Below, one piece after another: positions 37,210-45,362 of a stretch of DNA of 64,000 bases. Each line of letters opens with the position of its first letter. Positions within the stretch are counted from its first letter, which is position 1. A program made the translations under genes and the position numbers. The notes beneath the pieces were generated by a model. That model saw only the letters and a program-made list of their open reading frames with translations, did not search any database and was not told where the DNA came from. Location of the stretch: contig NZ_CP014230.1 of the NCBI RefSeq assembly GCF_001553625.1, positions 1,116,001 to 1,180,000 of the forward strand, written 5' to 3'. The stretch comes from Desulfomicrobium orale DSM 12838 (GTDB taxonomy: Bacteria > Desulfobacterota > Desulfovibrionia > Desulfovibrionales > Desulfomicrobiaceae).

Positions 37210-39732
37210 ATGCCCGAACCAACCCATGCTTTCATCCTGATCGTGGACGACGATCCGACTCTTGGCCTTCTGGCCAGGGAAACCCTGACCCAGGGCGGTT
37301 TCTCCGTGCAGGTAGCCCAGAACGCGAAACAGATGCGCAGTCTGCTCCGGGATTTTCCCGCCGACATGATCCTTCTGGATGTGCGTCTGCCCGACGCCAG
37401 CGGCATCGAACTGTGCACGGAACTGCGCGCTTCGGACGGACACGTACACACGCCCATCCTCATGATCACGGGAACCGACGACAATGAAGCCATCCGTCAG
37501 GCCTATGCGGCCGGGGCCACGGACTTCATGCCCAAACCCCTGAACTGGCAGCTGCTGTTCCAGCGGGTCCGGTACATGTGGCGCACCCACCAGGTGCTGC
37601 TCAGGTCCAGACAGAGCGAAAGGCTGCTGGCTCAGGCCCAGCATATGGCCATGATGGGCAGCTGGGAAAAACATCTGGGGTCGGGAAAGTTTACCGTTTC
37701 CGAACAGTTCGCCCGTCTTTTCGGCAACGCTGAACCTGATTGCGGGAAGGCTTTTCAGTTTTTTCTGGACACTGTTCCTGCGGAAGATCGGGCCGGACTG
37801 ATCAGAACCATGGACCAGGTGGGAGCCACGGGAAAACCCGCCACTTTGACCCATCATGTCGGCAAGCGGAACGGTTTTTCCCGCACGGTCCGGCACGATC
37901 TGGACATCCGGCGCAATCCGCAGGGACGCCCCCTGTCCCTGTGCGGTACGCTTCAGGACATCACCAGCGACACCCTGCGCGCACGGATGGCGTCGGACCG
38001 GAATAGGATTCTGGAAAGCATGCTTCAGAACGAGGGGCTCAAAACCCTGTACCAGGACCTGTTCGTCCTGCTGGTCAATCAGGCTCCGGGCAGCGAGCTC
38101 GCCGTTCTGACCAGAACCGCCGACACGCCGTGGGACTGCGCCTACTGCTCGCCCGGTCTCAAATCCGGGGCGGGCCGGAGATCGGTGGACGCTCTGCTTG
38201 GGATCCTTGAGGAAGGCGATACCCTGCGGGGTGCCAGATCGGTTCTGGTCGGCGAGGTCGAAGGAGCCCTCCGGGCGCATCTTCTGCCCATATCGCTCAA
38301 CAGCGGCGGCCGGTCCGGCACGGTGATCTGCGCCTTCATCCCGGCCGGACTGCCGGATCAGGAAACCCTTCATCTCGATGACGTGCTCCAGACCGTTTCG
38401 GACATGGCCACCGTCATTCTCGACAACCACCGCCTGACCAGCGATCTGCAATATCAGGCTTTCCACGATTCCCTGACCGGCCTGCCCAACCGCTTCTTTT
38501 TTCTGGACCATCTGCGCCGGACCATTGCCGAAAGCGGGAAGAACGGACTGAAGCGGGCCGTGATCTTCATCGATCTGGACCGCTTCAAGAACGCCAACGA
38601 CCTGCTGGGGCACTCCTTCGGCGATAATGTGCTTCAGGAAATGGCCCGGCGGCTGCAGACCGCCACCCGGCCCGGAGACATTCTGGCCCGTACCGGCGGG
38701 GACGAGTTCATGCTCATTTCCGCGCCATTGGACAGCTATGCGGAAGTGGAACGCATGTGTGCGCGGTTCATGGAAGTCATTGCCCCGCCTTTTGAGGAGG
38801 GGAATTACAGCTTCAATCTGAGCGTGAGCATCGGGGCCAGTCTCTTCCCCGCGGACAGCGACGACCCCGGCATCCTGTATCAGTACGCCGATGTGGCCAT
38901 GCAGCATGCCAAGAAAAACGGCGGCAGTGTCCTGCGTTACTACGACAGTTCCATCATGGAACAGTTCATGGAACGTCTGGAGCTGGAGAACGACATGGCC
39001 CGCGCCCTGGAACAGGAGGAGTTCCTGCTGGAGTTTCAGCCTCAGGTGGACATGGAGACCAGAAAGACCATCGGTTACGAAGCCCTGATCCGCTGGCGCA
39101 AGCCGGATGGCCGTCTGATTCCTCCGTCGGCATTCATACCCATCGCCGAGGAAACAGGTTTCATCGTCGTGCTGGGCGGCTGGGTTCTGGAAACGGCCTG
39201 CCGGGAGATCAAACGCCTGCATCTGGCCGGACAACCGTGGATACGGGTGGCCGTCAATGTCTCCGCCGTGCAGTTCGTCCAAGACAATTTTCTGGAACTG
39301 GTCCAGCAGACTCTGGAGAAAACGGACTTTCCCGCCGACAGGCTGGAGCTGGAAATGACCGAAAGCACGGTCATGCATGGCCTCGGCACCGTGGCGGAGC
39401 GTCTTGACGCCCTGCGAAAGCTCGGCATCACCATCAGCATCGACGATTTCGGCACGGGCTACTCTTCCATGTCGTATCTCAAGTCACTGCCCATCGACAG
39501 CCTGAAGGTCGACAGGTCTTTCGTCATGGAAATTGGTTCGGGAAATTCCGAAAGCAGGAAATCCGAAGCTCTGGTGGACGCGCTCATCACCCTGGCCGAC
39601 AATCTCGGCCTGACCGTCACGGCCGAAGGCGTGGAAAACGAAAAACAGCTCGAATTTCTGAGGCAGAAGCACTGCGACCGGGCCCAAGGATACCATACCG
39701 GGCGGCCCGCGCCGCTGCCCGGCTTGGATTGA
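37210..39732 (+). CDS. response regulator with PAS, GGDEF and EAL domains
   Basis: Cyclic di-GMP signalling protein, 840 residues. Receiver with VDDD at 12-15, phosphoacceptor D57 and K109; PAS-like region about 140-255; an unassigned, GAF-like stretch about 275-410. The GGDEF domain has intact GGDEF (496-500) preceded by an I-site RPGD exactly five residues upstream, so product inhibition is likely. The EAL domain has YEALIRW (E624), loop DDFGTGYSS and AEGVEN. Both cyclase and phosphodiesterase motifs are intact. It follows the hybrid kinase by seven bases and is the probable output of that phosphorelay. Confidence 0.92.
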   Translation: MPEPTHAFILIVDDDPTLGLLARETLTQGGFSVQVAQNAKQMRSLLRDFPADMILLDVRLPDASGIELCTELRASDGHVHTPILMITGTDDNEAIRQAYAAGATDFMPKPLNWQLLFQRVRYMWRTHQVLLRSRQSERLLAQAQHMAMMGSWEKHLGSGKFTVSEQFARLFGNAEPDCGKAFQFFLDTVPAEDRAGLIRTMDQVGATGKPATLTHHVGKRNGFSRTVRHDLDIRRNPQGRPLSLCGTLQDITSDTLRARMASDRNRILESMLQNEGLKTLYQDLFVLLVNQAPGSELAVLTRTADTPWDCAYCSPGLKSGAGRRSVDALLGILEEGDTLRGARSVLVGEVEGALRAHLLPISLNSGGRSGTVICAFIPAGLPDQETLHLDDVLQTVSDMATVILDNHRLTSDLQYQAFHDSLTGLPNRFFFLDHLRRTIAESGKNGLKRAVIFIDLDRFKNANDLLGHSFGDNVLQEMARRLQTATRPGDILARTGGDEFMLISAPLDSYAEVERMCARFMEVIAPPFEEGNYSFNLSVSIGASLFPADSDDPGILYQYADVAMQHAKKNGGSVLRYYDSSIMEQFMERLELENDMARALEQEEFLLEFQPQVDMETRKTIGYEALIRWRKPDGRLIPPSAFIPIAEETGFIVVLGGWVLETACREIKRLHLAGQPWIRVAVNVSAVQFVQDNFLELVQQTLEKTDFPADRLELEMTESTVMHGLGTVAERLDALRKLGITISIDDFGTGYSSMSYLKSLPIDSLKVDRSFVMEIGSGNSESRKSEALVDALITLADNLGLTVTAEGVENEKQLEFLRQKHCDRAQGYHTGRPAPLPGLD

Positions 39733-39857
39733 GCCGATTTTCAAAACACGCCCGGTGCTTTGTCGGAGCCTCCCTCGAAGACCTGTCTCAGGGGCCGGCC
39801 CGGAAGCCGCTTCCTGGCGGCAATTTCAGATGTGTCGTCTGCGGTGCGCGGAAAAAT

Positions 39858-40619
39858 ATGCCAAGAGCCATATCCAAAACTTCCCGCCGCGGGAAAAAAG
39901 ACTCCCGCCGGGGGCGGAAGCCAAACGGTCGGCTTCGGGCTATCCGGCGGATAATTGTCAGGACGATAGCGGGGGGAGTCCTTTTCATTTCGCTCCTGAT
40001 TCTGGCGCTGCGCTGGCTGCCGGCCCCCACATCCGCCTTCATGATGACGCGCCATGCCGAAAACCTGTCTTCGCCCCCGGCCCGGCCGCTTGATTATCAA
40101 TGGGTATCCGGGCGGCGTATTCCGGCGCATATGGCTCTGGCCGTTGTGGCCGCCGAGGACCAGAACTTTCCTCATCACTGGGGTTTCGATCTGAAGGCCA
40201 TCGGTCAGGCCGTGCGTCATAACAGACAGGGCAGGTCCATACGTGGTGCGAGCACCATCAGCCAGCAGGTGGCCAAGAATCTCTTTCTGTGGTCCGGGCG
40301 CGGCTACGGCCGCAAGGCTCTGGAGGCCGGGCTGACGGTGTGTATCGAACTTCTGTGGCCCAAAGAGCGGATTCTGGAAATGTATCTGAACATCGCCGAG
40401 TTCGGCGACAATATCTACGGCGTAAATGCGGCGGCCCGGCGTTTCTTCGGCAAGAAGCCGGAAGCCCTGACCCGGCACGAGTCCGCCGTGCTGGCGGCGG
40501 TGCTGCCCAGCCCCCGGAGGCTGTCGGCCGCCAATCCGTCGCCTTACGTGCTGCGCCGCGCGGCCTGGATCCAGCGCCAGATGCATCAGCTCGGTCCGGA
40601 GTATGTCGAATGGCCCTGA
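39858..40619 (+). CDS. mtgA: monofunctional peptidoglycan glycosyltransferase
   Basis: Polymerises lipid II at the outer face of the inner membrane; 253 residues. A very basic N-terminal tail is followed by one membrane helix (about 30-52) and the family 51 domain. The motifs are VAAEDQNFPHHWGFD with the catalytic glutamate, GASTISQQVAKNLFL, KERILEMYLNIAEFG and GVNAAARRFFGKKP. No transpeptidase domain follows. ATG 39858 gives the normal MtgA length; an upstream TTG would add 43 unsupported residues. Cytoplasmic tail reads RGKKDSRRGRK. Confidence 0.92.
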   Translation: MPRAISKTSRRGKKDSRRGRKPNGRLRAIRRIIVRTIAGGVLFISLLILALRWLPAPTSAFMMTRHAENLSSPPARPLDYQWVSGRRIPAHMALAVVAAEDQNFPHHWGFDLKAIGQAVRHNRQGRSIRGASTISQQVAKNLFLWSGRGYGRKALEAGLTVCIELLWPKERILEMYLNIAEFGDNIYGVNAAARRFFGKKPEALTRHESAVLAAVLPSPRRLSAANPSPYVLRRAAWIQRQMHQLGPEYVEWP

Positions 40620-40650
40620 CCCTGTCCCGTCTCTCAAGGCCAAGCATCCC

Positions 40651-41673
40651 ATGCTGAACACCGGCATCCTCATGGCGCTCTGCGCCTACGCCTGCTGGGG
40701 CCTACTGCCCATCTACTGGAAGCTTCTGCAGCACGTTCCCGCAGACCAGCTTTTGGGGCACCGCATTGTCTGGTCTTTCGCGGCCCTGATCATTTTTCTG
40801 AAAGCCACCCGGCGCACGGCCGCCCTGCGCCGCAGCCTGAATCCCGCCATATGGCGCAGCTATGGCCTGGCCAGTCTGCTCATCGGGGTGAATTGGTTCG
40901 TCTATGTCTGGAGCGTGAATTCGGGCTATATTGTCGAAGCAAGCCTTGGTTACTTCATCAATCCACTGCTCTCGGTGCTGCTTGGCGTGGCTTTTCTGCA
41001 CGAACGTCTGAGGCCATTGCAGTGGCTTCCTGTGGGACTGGCCGCTGCGGGAGTGATCTATCTGGCCGTGGATTACGGCCGCCCGCCCTGGATTGCCCTG
41101 GTCCTGGCCGGGACGTTCAGCCTCTATAGCCTGATCAAAAAGAAAGCGTCCCTTGGCGCGTTCGAAGGACTGACTCTGGAAACGGCCCTGCTTTTCCCAC
41201 TGGCCCTGGGCTGGCTGCTCATCAGCGAAGTCTCCGGCACGGGCGTTTTTCTGCATACGGGAACAACATCCAGCCTGCTTCTCGCGGGTGCGGGCGTGGT
41301 CACCACTCTGCCGCTGGTCATGTTTGCGGCGGCTGCACGGCGCATTTCCCTGACCATGATCGGCATCCTGCAATACTCGGCCCCGTCCATCCAGTTTCTG
41401 CTGGGCGTATTCCTGTACCGCGAACCTTTTTCCCGCGCCCAGTTCGCGGGTTTTGGCATGGTCTGGATCGCCATCATCCTCTTCTGTCTGGAACAGATTC
41501 GTCCCGGAATGCATCTGCCCCCTCCAGCCGCAGGCGCGGGAATTGAGTCTCTCTGCCAAAAAACTCTCCAGAGAAGAAATTTTTCCGGTCTGAGAAAGGA
41601 ATGTATGGGTTATGAGTATGGATTCCCATTTCATCAGAAATTATATGTTTTTCGGATATATGCTTCATTATGA
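40651..41673 (+). CDS. rarD: RarD-type EamA transporter with unusual C-terminal tail
   Basis: Inner-membrane drug/metabolite superfamily transporter with about ten helices; substrate unknown (RarD is linked to chloramphenicol sensitivity). The N-terminus ILMALCAYACWGLLPIYWK is a clear RarD signature, and VGVAFLHERLRPLQW-type repeats follow. ATG 40651 is chosen over the upstream frame because it begins the signature. The family normally ends soon after FCLEQIRPG (about residue 290). Here about 50 polar residues follow, running into AT-rich DNA and overlapping the 3' end of the opposing GntR gene by 40 bases. The tail probably results from loss of the native stop at the island edge. Confidence 0.85.
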   Translation: MLNTGILMALCAYACWGLLPIYWKLLQHVPADQLLGHRIVWSFAALIIFLKATRRTAALRRSLNPAIWRSYGLASLLIGVNWFVYVWSVNSGYIVEASLGYFINPLLSVLLGVAFLHERLRPLQWLPVGLAAAGVIYLAVDYGRPPWIALVLAGTFSLYSLIKKKASLGAFEGLTLETALLFPLALGWLLISEVSGTGVFLHTGTTSSLLLAGAGVVTTLPLVMFAAAARRISLTMIGILQYSAPSIQFLLGVFLYREPFSRAQFAGFGMVWIAIILFCLEQIRPGMHLPPPAAGAGIESLCQKTLQRRNFSGLRKECMGYEYGFPFHQKLYVFRIYASL

Positions 41674-42407
41674 GCAAACCCCCAATGAAGATTCTTGATA
41701 TTATGCATAAGTGAAAGAATATCTTTTCTCTCTATAGAGTCAACAATCAACTCATGCTCGTCAATAGCAGCGTGATACCATCCAATGGAAATATTTTTTC
41801 TTGGAAAATCCCATAATCTGTTTTTTATTGGATGAAGTATTCTTTCTGCAAATATATTCGATGAAACATGAAAAAAAATGTCATGAAATTCGTAATGAAT
41901 TGAGTCGTATTGCATCATATCTCCATCATTTATCGCTTTTCGCATAAAAGTATTTAATTTTTTCATATATAATATTATTTTATTGGTGTAATTATTAATT
42001 GAAGAAGATATTGTTGTATATTCCAAAGAGCCCATTATTTCATATAAAAAAGGAAAATCTTTCAACTCAAGTGTATTAATAACGACTTTGCTGCGTGGAT
42101 ATATAGTTAGATATCCCTCAGCCTCCAAGCGAATGAGAGAATCACGCAATGGTGTATTGCTTATTCCGAGAGCTTTACTAATACTCTGCAAGTCTAGCAC
42201 GCTTCCAGGAAGCAATATGCCTGCCTTCATTTGCTTCTGTATGTATTGATAGACGATCTCTCTGCCACTTTGGGCGGGTGCTTGCCCAGTCTTTTCGGTT
42301 AGTTTCGAAGATTTTTCTTTATAGTTTACAAGTGCATTTGAAAGGGAGGAGCGGCTATGTACGTGGGTGTGCGGGGGGACACTTCCTCGTGTTTTGGTGT
42401 TTTTCAC
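41634..42407 (-). CDS. GntR-family transcriptional regulator, FadR/FCD subgroup
   Basis: DNA-binding regulator of 257 residues. The N-terminal winged helix (QSGREIVYQYIQKQMKAGIL, SKALGISNTPLRDSLIRLEA) is followed by an all-helical FCD effector domain with metal-type histidines (IHYEFHDIFF, AAIDEHELIVDSI). The start is GTG 42407 because AGGAG lies five bases ahead; an upstream TTG reading has no SD. The gene is AT-rich, unlike rarD. It is divergent from the TRAP-ureohydrolase genes, so it probably controls them in response to their substrate, but two transposase insertions now lie between. Confidence 0.85.
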   Translation of the reverse strand: MKNTKTRGSVPPHTHVHSRSSLSNALVNYKEKSSKLTEKTGQAPAQSGREIVYQYIQKQMKAGILLPGSVLDLQSISKALGISNTPLRDSLIRLEAEGYLTIYPRSKVVINTLELKDFPFLYEIMGSLEYTTISSSINNYTNKIILYMKKLNTFMRKAINDGDMMQYDSIHYEFHDIFFHVSSNIFAERILHPIKNRLWDFPRKNISIGWYHAAIDEHELIVDSIERKDILSLMHNIKNLHWGFAHNEAYIRKTYNF

Positions 42408-42607
42408 ATTTTCTCCTATGAGCTTAGGGTGATACCTGCCCAAATTGACCTGACTCCCGTCTTGATAGCTGAGTAAAGGCAGATCTGATGCGGTGATTTG
42501 TCTGTGGTCTGTGAGGAGTTCCTCTGCTGTCAACGCGTCTTCCTGGGAGCGTTCTCCATCAGCGAAATGCTTTTCTTATCCACTTTATGCGTCATGGCAA
42601 ACAGTTA
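42408..42607. other. region upstream of the GntR gene
   Basis: About 200 bases between the regulator start and the transposase remnant. No gene is supported. It should hold the regulator promoter, but none could be assigned by eye. Confidence 0.3.
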
Positions 42608-42748
42608 GGCGGAGTTTTTGGCGGCTGTTCGGAGTACGATGAGACAACCTTCAAGGGCCATATCGTGATCAGAGAGGAGGAAGGCCTGTCTGTGGGACGT
42701 GATCACGCCAATGGTATCAAAGGGTTCTGGCCCTATGCGAAGGATTGA
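42608..42748 (+). pseudogene. remnant of a second IS1595-family transposase
   Basis: A 46-codon stretch ending in TGA. It reads GCSEYDETTFKG, like the catalytic VDESYFGA motif, and then GRDHANGIKGFWPYAKD, like HINGIESFWAFAK at the transposase C-terminus. The middle of the catalytic domain is missing. It is clearly different from the two complete IS copies, so it records an older insertion of another IS1595-type element at the same place. Confidence 0.7.
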
Positions 42749-42836
42749 TTGTATCCTTTTATTTGGGTAAATAGAAATTTCAAGTTATAAATTAATTGGT
42801 ATATCAGTTGATATTTTTATAATGTATTGATTTAAA

Positions 42837-42844
42837 ATAATTTA
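42837..42844. repeat. target-site duplication of IS copy 2 (left)
   Basis: ATAATTTA, repeated exactly at 43581-43588. Confidence 0.9.
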
Positions 42845-43580
42845 GGGTCATGCCTAGTCCATGAGTCTCCATTCGACTATAAGGCTAGTCACGACAATGA
42901 AAAACAAGTATGCGAAGCGTTCAAGAATTTCAGAGGCCAAAGTCCGACAAATAGTGAAGCTGTTTGCCGTGGATTTGAATGCCCTGCAGATAGCTGAAAT
43001 AGCCGGGGTAAATCGTAATACCGCGAACCGTTATCTGGCTGCTTTCCGAGAGAGGATTGCCCGGTTCTGCGAGGCGGAGTCTCCTGTTCAAGGCGAAGTT
43101 GAGGTTGATGAAAGCTATTTTGGCGCACGCCGCGTTAAAGGAGTCAGAGGCCGAGGAGCCAAGGGCAAAACCATTGTGTTCGGCTTATTCAAGCGTGAAG
43201 GTCGCGTTTATACCGAAATTGTCCCGGACTGTTCAAAAATCACCCTCCAAGGGATCATCCGGGGCCGCGTGAAACTTGAAAGCATTATTCACTCTGATGG
43301 CTGGCGCGGCTATGATGGTCTCGTAGACCTAGGCTACCAAAAACACTTCCGGGTTGAGCATGGCAACAATGAATTTGCCAATAAAAACTCACACATTAAC
43401 GGCATTGAGAGCTTCTGGGCTTTTGCCAAAACACGACTTGTTCGTTTTAGGGGTTTGCCCAAGCACACTTTTTACTTTCATTTGAAAGAATGTGAATTTC
43501 GCTTTAACCATAGAAACGAAGATAGTTATAAACTTCTGCTCAAAATGCTCAGAGAAAATCCACTCAGCTAGGCATGACCC
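42845..43580 (+). mobile_element. IS1595-family insertion sequence, copy 2
   Basis: 736 bp with the same 13-bp inverted repeats as copy 1 (42845-42857 and 43568-43580) and its own perfect 8-bp duplication ATAATTTA at 42837-42844 and 43581-43588. The only difference noticed is A at 42861 for G at 19164. It is inserted 156 bases upstream of dctP, inside the probable control region shared with the GntR gene. A and T-rich target, as for copy 1. Confidence 0.95.
42897..43571 (+). CDS. IS1595-family transposase, copy 2
   Basis: 224 residues, same predicted protein as copy 1, with the VDESYFGARR, IHSDGWRGYDGL and HINGIESFWAFAK motifs. In this copy the possible upstream start at 42861 is ATG instead of GTG. 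If that upstream codon is ever used, this copy would express more transposase than copy 1. The frame is intact, so the element could be active. Confidence 0.93.
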   Translation: MKNKYAKRSRISEAKVRQIVKLFAVDLNALQIAEIAGVNRNTANRYLAAFRERIARFCEAESPVQGEVEVDESYFGARRVKGVRGRGAKGKTIVFGLFKREGRVYTEIVPDCSKITLQGIIRGRVKLESIIHSDGWRGYDGLVDLGYQKHFRVEHGNNEFANKNSHINGIESFWAFAKTRLVRFRGLPKHTFYFHLKECEFRFNHRNEDSYKLLLKMLRENPLS

Positions 43581-43660
43581 ATAATTTATTATACCGGAGA
43601 AGGCATTTTGATACCCATGAAATAGGTTCCTTTTTTAAAATTTTTGTTTTATGTACACGA

Positions 43661-43678
43661 TATCAGATGTATCAGATG
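43661..43678. repeat. tandem 9-bp repeat TATCAGATG x2 upstream of dctP
   Basis: Two perfect adjacent copies, 43661-43669 and 43670-43678, about 60 bases before dctP. Possible operator for the neighbouring GntR-type regulator, although such regulators usually bind inverted repeats. Confidence 0.4.
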
Positions 43679-43736
43679 ATGCTTCAAATATGTAACTTTG
43701 GATTTTCAACCAGTTACCTAAGACGAGGTGTGTGTC

Positions 43737-44738
43737 ATGACGAGGAAAGTGTCCGTTCTGATCTGTATGGTGGTGACTTTTCTTTTGTGCCTCAGTCCTG
43801 TCTTTGCGGCGGAATATAGGCTGAGATTGCAGACCTATTATTCGCCGTCGACGGCTGCTGGTGCCAAATATTTTGCGGAGCAGGTCAAAAAGAACACCGG
43901 AGGAAAAGTGGAGGTGCAGGTGTTCACGGGAGGAGAATTGATTGCCTCTGCCAACATTCTCAAATCCGTCAAGAATGGAATGATCGAAATGGGTCAGGGG
44001 ATGGGGCATCACTTCTCGGAGTTGAAGACCGGCACCATTGAGTCTGGTTTACCCATGTCATGGATGTCTGCCACTGAAGCCACACTGCTTTATGATGAAC
44101 GAGGGCTTAGGACTCTCATTGGCAAGGAGTATGAAAAAGCTGGCGTTGTGTATCTAGGCCCCACTTGGGCGGCATCGTATCATACCGCCAGTAAACAACC
44201 CATCCGATCGCTGGACGATATGCGTAAGATGAAGGTCAGGGTCGTCGGAGCAACTGCAAAAATGCTGGCATCTCTTGGAATTAATGTAGTGACAATGCCT
44301 CCTGAGGATATATATATGGCACTTGCAACTGGACAGATTGACGCAGTAGTATATGGAAATGCCGCAGAATATAAAGAGACAAAATTTTATGAAGTTGCTC
44401 CATATATCAATATAACGCCGCTTATTAATCCAATTACGGATACATTGATCATTAATAAAAAAATTTGGGACGAAATGCCATCGGATATACGCGTAGGCAT
44501 TCAAGCCGCTGCAGATCAGGCTCGATGGTATTGGTATTCTTGGGGGGAAAATGAGAGCCTCAATGTACTCGCCGATATCTTCAAAGACAAAGTGACTACT
44601 TTTTCTGAAGCCGATCAGAAGGAATTGGTCAAGGCCGCAGTGGCTGTCTGGGAACAGGAAGCTGAAAAGTCCCCTGAAGCGGCAAAGGGAGTGAAAATTC
44701 TGAAAGACTTCGCTCAGGCCATAGGACGGCTTGAATAG
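43737..44738 (+). CDS. dctP: TRAP transporter solute-binding protein DctP
   Basis: Periplasmic binding protein of a tripartite TRAP transporter, 333 residues with a signal peptide (about 1-26, ending FAAEY). Family motifs include the binding-arginine strand MKVRVVGATAKMLASLG, VVTMPPEDIYMALATGQIDA and a WDEMPSDIRVGIQ helix. The conserved arginine implies a carboxylate-bearing ligand. ATG 43737 has GAGG nine bases ahead. A perfect hairpin follows the stop, then dctQ and dctM. Moderately AT-rich island gene. Confidence 0.9.
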   Translation: MTRKVSVLICMVVTFLLCLSPVFAAEYRLRLQTYYSPSTAAGAKYFAEQVKKNTGGKVEVQVFTGGELIASANILKSVKNGMIEMGQGMGHHFSELKTGTIESGLPMSWMSATEATLLYDERGLRTLIGKEYEKAGVVYLGPTWAASYHTASKQPIRSLDDMRKMKVRVVGATAKMLASLGINVVTMPPEDIYMALATGQIDAVVYGNAAEYKETKFYEVAPYINITPLINPITDTLIINKKIWDEMPSDIRVGIQAAADQARWYWYSWGENESLNVLADIFKDKVTTFSEADQKELVKAAVAVWEQEAEKSPEAAKGVKILKDFAQAIGRLE

Positions 44739-44742
44739 CCGC

Positions 44743-44773
44743 AAGGTCTCCCGGCATTATGCCGGGAGACCTT
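44743..44773 (+). promoter_or_regulatory. perfect 15-bp stem-loop between dctP and dctQ
   Basis: AAGGTCTCCCGGCAT and its exact inverse around a single central T, five bases after the dctP stop and with no T-run. It probably protects the dctP mRNA or lowers downstream expression, giving more binding protein than membrane subunits. Partial termination is possible. Confidence 0.6.
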
Positions 44774-44852
44774 GGCTTCACAAAGGGACGGAGTATCTTC
44801 CGTTGCAGAAATTCGGGATGCAAGATGGAAATATATGGAGCAGGAGATGATA

Positions 44853-45362
44853 ATGGCAATACGATCTGTCGTAAGCGGTATAGACCGCCTGAATAACTCC
44901 ATAACAAACTGCAACATGTTGCTGATATTTCCGCTTATTGGGGTGATGCTCTTTGATGTGGTTATACGATATTTCCTGAATTCTCCGGTGATCTGGGGGA
45001 CAGAACTTGGGATGATGATTTTTGGATTATATATGATATTTTCCGGGCCATCTTCTGTTCTGGATAAGGTCCAAGTCGGTATAGATCTTTTCTCTTCCAA
45101 ATGGAAGCCCCGAACGAGAGGAATGGTAAGCTGTATAACATACATATTTACTGCAGTACTTTTCTTTCAGCTGCTTATCACTTCCGCAATATATGCTCTG
45201 GAATCCTGGGAAATGCAGGAGGTATCCTGCTCGGCCTGGGGTCAGCCTGTGTATCATTGGAAAGCCCTTATTCCTGTCGCATTTTTCCTCACGTTCCTGC
45301 AAACGATAGCCGAATTCCTGCGTAACTTTTGGCTGGCCCTCACGGGAAAGGAGCTGGAATGA
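44853..45362 (+). CDS. dctQ: TRAP transporter small membrane subunit DctQ
   Basis: Four-helix inner-membrane subunit, 169 residues from ATG 44853, chosen because AGGAG lies seven bases ahead and the length is typical. Earlier in-frame ATGs at 44835 and 44847 are possible. Helices include NMLLIFPLIGVMLFDVVIRY and VFFQLL-type segments. The NSPVIWGTELGMMIF motif is the usual DctQ signature. The stop overlaps the dctM start (ATGA). Confidence 0.88.
   Translation: MAIRSVVSGIDRLNNSITNCNMLLIFPLIGVMLFDVVIRYFLNSPVIWGTELGMMIFGLYMIFSGPSSVLDKVQVGIDLFSSKWKPRTRGMVSCITYIFTAVLFFQLLITSAIYALESWEMQEVSCSAWGQPVYHWKALIPVAFFLTFLQTIAEFLRNFWLALTGKELE

Noticed and set aside
43581-43736. Guanidine riboswitch upstream of the TRAP-ureohydrolase operon
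   Set aside because: Looked for because of the likely guanidino substrate, but no ykkC-like or mini-ykkC hairpin pattern could be recognised in the remaining leader.
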